Source: Basidiobolus ranarum
Taxonomy: Eukaryota; Basidiobolomycota; Basidiobolomycetes; Basidiobolales
Direction of reading: 5' to 3'
NCBI GenBank assembly: GCA_040143965.1
Contig: JASJQH010006940.1
Span: forward strand, 1-35,382
DNA: 35,382 nucleotides
Shown: piece by piece, positions 30,325 through 35,382 of the stretch
Layout: each line of letters opens with the position of its first letter
How positions within the stretch are numbered: the first letter of the stretch is position 1
Made by a program: the position numbers and the translations under genes
Notes under the pieces: generated by a model
Database searches by the model: none
Told to the model about the DNA's origin: nothing
What the model saw: the letters and a program-made list of their open reading frames with translations, nothing else

Positions 30325-33300
30325 TTAATGGTGCTGCTGCTCATACTCCTTCAGGTAGACTAACAAGCGTTTCTTGTGAATCATACCTACATACTGCCCG
30401 TGAGATACAACGCATACGTAGCGAACTCCAAGTTTAGAGAAGAGTTCCAGTACCAACTCCATGGAAGAGTTTTCGGAAATAGTTAGTGGAGCCTAAAATA
30501 ATTTCTCAGTTAAATCGACATACACTCATTATGTGACTTCATTGAACTTACCTGGTCCATGTACGCAGTGAGATCATTCAGATGATTCTCAACTTCATCG
30601 AAAGTTTGATTAAAATAACAACGAATGTTGGTGTCCTCTGGCTTGATTTTATCTAGGGCATGCTCAAGTTCGTTACAAGCTATGTAACCAATCAAAAGTT
30701 GCCCATCGAGAACAGGCAAACCACCATCGGGGTAGCCACGGTTGATCATTTTAGTTAATTTTTTACGAAGGTCGCTAGCAGTGTTAGGCTCATTGACATC
30801 AATCACCTGGAGATCATGTTCAGTGATGTCACTGGTTTGCCCAAGACGAATGTACTCGGTCTTGGAATCGAGGTATGGATGACCATTGACTTCAATTAGC
30901 TTGTCATAAATACTTCCTGGGGCTATAGCATCTCCTGTCCATTTGGCTACGAGAATAGATATCATCAATGGCTGTAAGAAAACATCAAAATGTCAGCTCA
31001 TATCTGCGCAAATCACACCGAGTTAACTCTTACCAAGACATAGGTGAGGGTCCCAGTAAGTTCAAACATGATAACAATCAGAGATACGGTCATACGAGTG
31101 ACACCACCCAGACCTGCTGCTGCACCAACGATTGCATAGACTCCAGGATTAATACAAGTGGTGGAATCGACGCAAGAATTGAAGATTGGGAGCGTAGGGT
31201 AAACTCTGATGAAAGAGGTTGGATCAATGAACAAGTGTATCGTGCAGGCAATGATGCGAAAACTACTCACAATTGGAGGTATTGAACGCCAAGTCCAACG
31301 ATACGACCGAAAGAAGCTCCTACTACCATGGATGGAATGAAGATGCCACATGGAACCTGGAAAAGTGCAGATGATTAATGTGACTTGTGTGTGTAGACGA
31401 GTCAATATTCAGTACATACTCTGCATCCAAAGGTGAAGATGGTCAGCACAATCTTGATGAGCAAAGTGTACAGAAGCATTGTTACAACCGGACCGAATTG
31501 CTCAGGTTCGTTGACACAGAGTCCTTCCAAGTCACCATGATGCTCGTCTTGACATTCTTTGAACAAACTTGTAACCAGTTCCCCGGAGCCCATTCTGAAA
31601 TATAAAAGTAGGTTAGAACAATCTGTATAGAAAGGCCTGGAAGAAAATTGTACCTAGTGTAGATGTTCCAATAACTAACGATCGATGTGACCATAACCAA
31701 AGTAAGGACTTCATGAATGGGGTAGTTTTTGAGCTTTGTAGCACGGATCTTTGCCCACCATATATTACATTTTATAAACAATGCTCCGAAAAGTCCCTGA
31801 AAAGGTACCGTGAGATATAGAAATGAGTGGTAGAGCAGGATAAGAAAGACTTACCCCAAAAGTGCCAATGATAAAGAAACAGAAAATTTCGAAGAAATGC
31901 CATTCATGGTCATAGGTAACCTGGAACATTACAATTTTCCCGGTTCTGAATGGATTGATCAACTTGAATGTGTGTCAGTATATGTCGAGTCTGGATGTAG
32001 GTGATCTGAACATACCTTCAAGGTCATTGCGGCTGTAAAGGCACAGAAGAAACTACGAATCATGGTCTTGTTGGGAAAGTAGTAACTGACTTCCTCCAAA
32101 CTAAAAAGGACACCACCGATGGGAGCACCAAAGGCAACAGCAACACCGGCAGCCGAAGAAGCAGATAGGATCTCACGACGTTTACCTTTTAGAGATTCGA
32201 ATTAACATTTTGCGAAAAAGAATAAAACACTATAGCCATCTACCTTCATTCTTGTTGTATTTGTCGAATATACGACTACACACATTACCGATACAGCATG
32301 CGATATGAACCAGGGGTCCTTCCTTACCAGTACTCAATCCTGAGGCAACTGAAAGAGTCTAGATATCATTCATCATTAGTATCGGTTAGAGGATTTATGA
32401 GGATTCTTACTCAAACTTACCAGTCCAACAGTTTTGACGCACAAAGTGCGAAGACCTAAATAGCCACGCATGACGAACCCACTGAGAATTGTCTTTACTT
32501 CAGGTACACCACTGCCTGCTGCGTAATATCTACGAACAGGAGGGGCGTTCTTAGAGTTCTTGGAGGAAATTATAGGCTTTGAATTGAAGAAAATCAACAA
32601 AGCAGAAGAGCCAGCAAACAGAACCTGAGAAGAGTCAACTTTAGTGCATGCATCGGATCGTCATGAAGCAAATTGACTTACAGCAAACAACAAGTATATG
32701 ATGAAGTTGAACCAATAGCTTAAAGTTTCATCTTGAATGTCAGTGATAGAGGACCACTCTTTCCATTCGGGACAATGTTCCTCCTCTATTGAAGTAGGTA
32801 AGTATCTGCATATTACAAATCAATATCCATTAAACAATCACCTGAATCCCAACAGCAAAATGTTTGAGTGTACGAGAAATTTGAGGAACAGAAACCACGT
32901 TTGATATCTGAGAGCCAAAACTCAACACTGGCAATACTGGCAGCAACACAACCACAAACGACACCTTTGAGAAAAGTATGAATTCATCTGACTACGATCA
33001 AGTGGTAAACAACCAAAATAAAAAATTGCCATACCTATAAGCCCCACAAGTATCCAAGCCTTTGCACTGTCCCATGAATTAACAAACCACCCTCTGGCTC
33101 CTTTGATGGAGCGAATTTGACGCAAGCGAACACGTTCTTTGACCGAGTCGTGAATCCAATCTATAGTTATCGATTGATATTGATTTTAGCTCAATAAGGT
33201 CCCCTTTAAACTCATTCAGAATACAGAACTTACCAATAGTTGTATAGTTATCATACCAAACACGAATACCGTTATTTTCCCCCATTAAAGCTTCGTTATC

Positions 33301-33637
33301 TTTATCGTCATAGGTTCCACTTTTGCGTTTTAGCCATTTAGATTGAGCGATATCGCTCATGGAATATCTTCGTTTGAGATTTAGCTTATTTGGAGACCAG
33401 GTTTTACTCCCATCTTTCTTTCGATTATTTCTCGATCTACACCAAAAACGGAATTTTAGAGCGCAAACAGAAATATTTGAAGCACACTTAATATTACTAC
33501 CTTACAGCTTCCTCCGAATACTGCGGCATTGGCCGAGACAAGAGTGAGGTGGATTCATTACTTGCTTCATTCGCCTCTAGGCTGGTTGGCGAAGTACTGG
33601 TAGTTGCCTTGGAGGGATTCGAACTTTGCGATGACAT
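30325..33637 (-). CDS. CLC-type chloride/proton exchanger, fifteen exons
   Basis: Intracellular membrane CLC family protein (closest in pattern to human CLC-3/4/5 and yeast Gef1), 817 residues. Exons in reading order: 33501-33637, 33234-33436, 33035-33160, 32842-32964, 32682-32785, 32421-32624, 32244-32358, 32016-32185, 31855-31962, 31654-31796, 31420-31594, 31271-31356, 31034-31205, 30552-30971, 30325-30492. A Ser-rich cytosolic start ([10 protein letters not shown]) precedes the membrane core. Visible motifs: GSGVP with the Ser typical of chloride selectivity (about 268-272), GKEGP with the gating Glu (about 312), [10 protein letters not shown] with the proton Glu region (about 366-369), CGIFIPSM, and INPGVY with the pore Tyr. 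Gating and proton glutamates both being present points to an exchanger. Two CBS domains follow in the last two exons, ending [13 protein letters not shown]. Confidence 0.95.
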
Positions 33638-34691
33638 ACCAAATGTTTATCAATAATATGCCACAGATATTTCCAGTTAGCGGCAGTTAAAAAGAGCGAC
33701 ACAAAGAAGTTAAATAGTACTTTCAGAAATTAGAAACAGTATGAACAAAGGAGGAAATATAATCTAGGGGCAACTAGTCGCAAGTTTATATACATTAGAG
33801 ATGGCGGTAAAAACTAGTCTATCCCGGTTTCACTAATAACTAAATTAGATCCATTGGTTAAAATGACAAGAATGGAAACCTTAATTCAAGCTGAGTCCTC
33901 CGCTTTGATCTTTAATCAAACTACTGCTCTCAAATCCCAAATTATATGTAGCACACATTAGTGCTCGAAGTGACGATATATTAAAAAGAAACGATTCAAG
34001 ATCATATGGAATGAATATATTAGACTATGCTCTATATATATATATTATCCATCCAATTCAACCTTCATATATATACTATCCATTCAATTCAACCTTCAAT
34101 TCTACCAAATCCCGAATTGAAAAGGTAAGAACCCCTGACTACTGCATGTTTCGCTCTGTGAGAAACAGAAACAACGTCGAAACAACGACAGATTTGTAAT
34201 CACGTTCACGCAAGCAGTACCCAGACTAGAACATGGCACAAAGTCGAGGGTTTGTATCCAGATCATGTAACCAACCATCAGGCATAGAATATTCGTGAAT
34301 ATATTACAATCCTTTAATTACCCCTGCTTCTGTTTCAATCAGTCTCATGTAAAAGAAACACAAGTTCTTCTACCAAAACTGACACCTGCTCCCACCTATT
34401 CTCCTATTGCAACCTCAATGGTAATCTTGAGTTACTCTGGAGAGAGAGTATTGATGGATAGTATCCGTGGTAGATCGTTATATGCCCACATATCTACTAC
34501 TTCTTTCGTGATTAGTGATACAAGTTGTGATTGTCGATCGTTATTCTTGCTACTCTCCATATCACGATCAGGATCACGATCATGATCCATATATGTCAAA
34601 ACATATTAGCCGTCCGTGAAAACAACATTAGGAGCTCTTCTCTGTATTTTTAACTCTCTGTTGTTCTTGTATTAGTATTCTCATTTTCAAT
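33638..34691. promoter_or_regulatory. Divergent intergenic region, CLC and Gpc1-like genes
   Basis: About 1.05 kb between divergent starts at 33637 (minus) and 34692 (plus). AT-rich, with an ATATAT tract near 34031-34045 and two imperfect copies of a TATCCATCCAATTCAACCTTCA-like unit split between 34045 and 34105. A GATC-rich quasi-palindrome is at about 34560-34587. A short minus-strand frame at 34432-34590 is not strong enough to call. Confidence 0.45.
34046..34104. repeat. Direct repeat, ATCCAT..CAATTCAACCTTCA unit
   Basis: Two copies of a unit reading CTATCCATTCAATTCAACC or TTATCCATCCAATTCAACC followed by TTCA lie about 30 bp apart, separated by an ATATATA segment. They are in non-coding DNA. 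Confidence 0.75.
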
Positions 34692-35382
34692 ATGACAAGC
34701 GAGTCAGTTGACAACTTCAAAAGTCCTGATGAAAGAAATTTAGACTCACCGACAACGAAATCTACAACTTCTCCAGAAAGTAAAACTCTAAATTCGTACT
34801 TTCAAGAGGTTTGGCTAGGTGATCAAATCTCGCTTGCCGATGTTTTCAGTTTGGCATTTACTGGACATTTATCTTCGTACACATTAGTAGCAATCCACAC
34901 CAAAAGTAACGAATGGAGTAAACGTCTTGATGATACATATACCAATTTATTGAAAAGAACCAAATTAGATAAAGAGTCTCGTGAACGCTTTCTAAAAAAG
35001 ATAAAACTTGTGGAAAAACGAGAGAAGATGACGCGGAAGTGGCAAGAGCAAAATGTGGTTAGACTAAAAGATAAAATCGCTTTTGTTGTGGGTGTAAGCA
35101 ATATATTTGCTGCTGCTTATCTACTTGGAAGAGCACCCGCCTGGATACCAGAATGGTATACGTTTTGGGCTGTCACTTTAGTATCAGTCCGATTTCTGAT
35201 TTACAAGTCGAAATCATGGCATTACTTTGTGTTCGATCTGTGCTATTTTGTTAATTTATTGGTTGCTCTTTATCTCTGGGCCTTCCCAACGAATAAATCC
35301 ATCTTTAGTGCGGCCTTATTATTGACCAATGGGCCACTAATATGTGCAGGTGTGACTTGGCGCAACTCGATTGTGTTCCATT
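34692..35382 (+). CDS. Gpc1-type glycerophosphocholine acyltransferase, 5' part
   Basis: Partial gene, open from ATG 34692 to the window end with no stop in 230 codons. The family (DUF2838, yeast Gpc1) acylates glycerophosphocholine to lysophosphatidylcholine in membrane lipid turnover. The first 45 or so residues are polar (MTSESVDNFKSPDERNLDS). After a coiled-coil-like basic stretch (LKKIKLVEKREKMTRKWQEQ) come hydrophobic helices, then the family-like segments KSWHYFVFDLCYFVNLLVAL and TNGPLICAGVTWRNSIVFH, which match the conserved WHYF.FD.CYFVN and GP...WRNS.VFH patterns. It is divergent from the CLC gene. The 3' end and possible introns are outside the window. Confidence 0.88.
   Translation, partial: MTSESVDNFKSPDERNLDSPTTKSTTSPESKTLNSYFQEVWLGDQISLADVFSLAFTGHLSSYTLVAIHTKSNEWSKRLDDTYTNLLKRTKLDKESRERFLKKIKLVEKREKMTRKWQEQNVVRLKDKIAFVVGVSNIFAAAYLLGRAPAWIPEWYTFWAVTLVSVRFLIYKSKSWHYFVFDLCYFVNLLVALYLWAFPTNKSIFSAALLLTNGPLICAGVTWRNSIVFH

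Noticed and set aside
33079-33360. CLC start at the Met of MSDIAQSKW (33360)
   Set aside because: The frame continues upstream through NRKKDG and KLNLKRRYS and a further exon with its own ATG at 33637.
1-35382. Mobile elements, virus-like copies, CRISPR arrays, rRNA or tRNA genes
   Set aside because: Scanned by eye for long terminal or inverted repeats, transposase or reverse-transcriptase motifs, regular spacer arrays and tRNA-like TTCGA arms; hits on the last were all inside coding exons.

Overview
This is a nuclear, intron-rich window that reads as fungal, probably an early-diverging (zygomycete-grade) lineage; that placement is an inference. Supporting points: short GT-AG introns (mostly 54-75 bp) with CTAAC/CTAAT-like branch sites and AT-rich spacers; a UCS myosin chaperone without the animal TPR domain; a Gpc1-type acyltransferase; a CLC exchanger and a Ste24 protease; and a class-B bHLH-zipper factor with a Ser/Pro-rich tail. 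I see no transposon, virus copy, rRNA, tRNA or CRISPR. The genes are ordinary housekeeping genes, and I did not find a clear new multi-gene system.

Layout, left to right. bHLH-zipper transcription factor (+, 1098-2494). A short MoaD/MOCS2A-type molybdopterin synthase subunit (-, 2785-3108), assembled here from two exons. Divergent from it, a CWF19L1/Drn1-like lariat-debranching cofactor (+, 3492-5866, ten exons) with two zinc knuckles. A single-exon UNC-45/She4-type UCS protein (+, 6212-8101). The U5 snRNP helicase Brr2 (+, 8532-15156). Ribokinase (+, 15757-16901), convergent with chaperonin subunit CCT7 (-, 17371-19513). MAEA/Fyv10/Gid9 (-, 20266-21912) and APC4 (+, 22377-25611) share a divergent promoter. 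An unrecognised multi-exon Ser/Pro-rich gene (-, 25948-27052). Ste24/ZMPSTE24 protease (-, 27835-29404). A CLC chloride/proton exchanger with CBS domains (-, 30325-33637, fifteen exons). The 5' part of a Gpc1-type glycerophosphocholine acyltransferase (+, from 34692), cut by the window end.

Functional links: two spliceosome-related proteins (CWF19L1-like, Brr2), two protein-folding factors (UCS protein, CCT7) and two ubiquitin-ligase subunits (MAEA of GID/CTLH and APC4 of APC/C) lie close together, the last pair head to head. The bHLH basic region has the residues expected to bind CACGTG, and CACGTG occurs close to the MoaD-like gene and upstream of CCT7, which suggests testable target sites.

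Most gene models were built by hand by joining exons so that reading phase is kept and the protein aligns from memory with known family members; in every model the summed coding length is a multiple of three. A few splice choices remain open and are stated in the entries.
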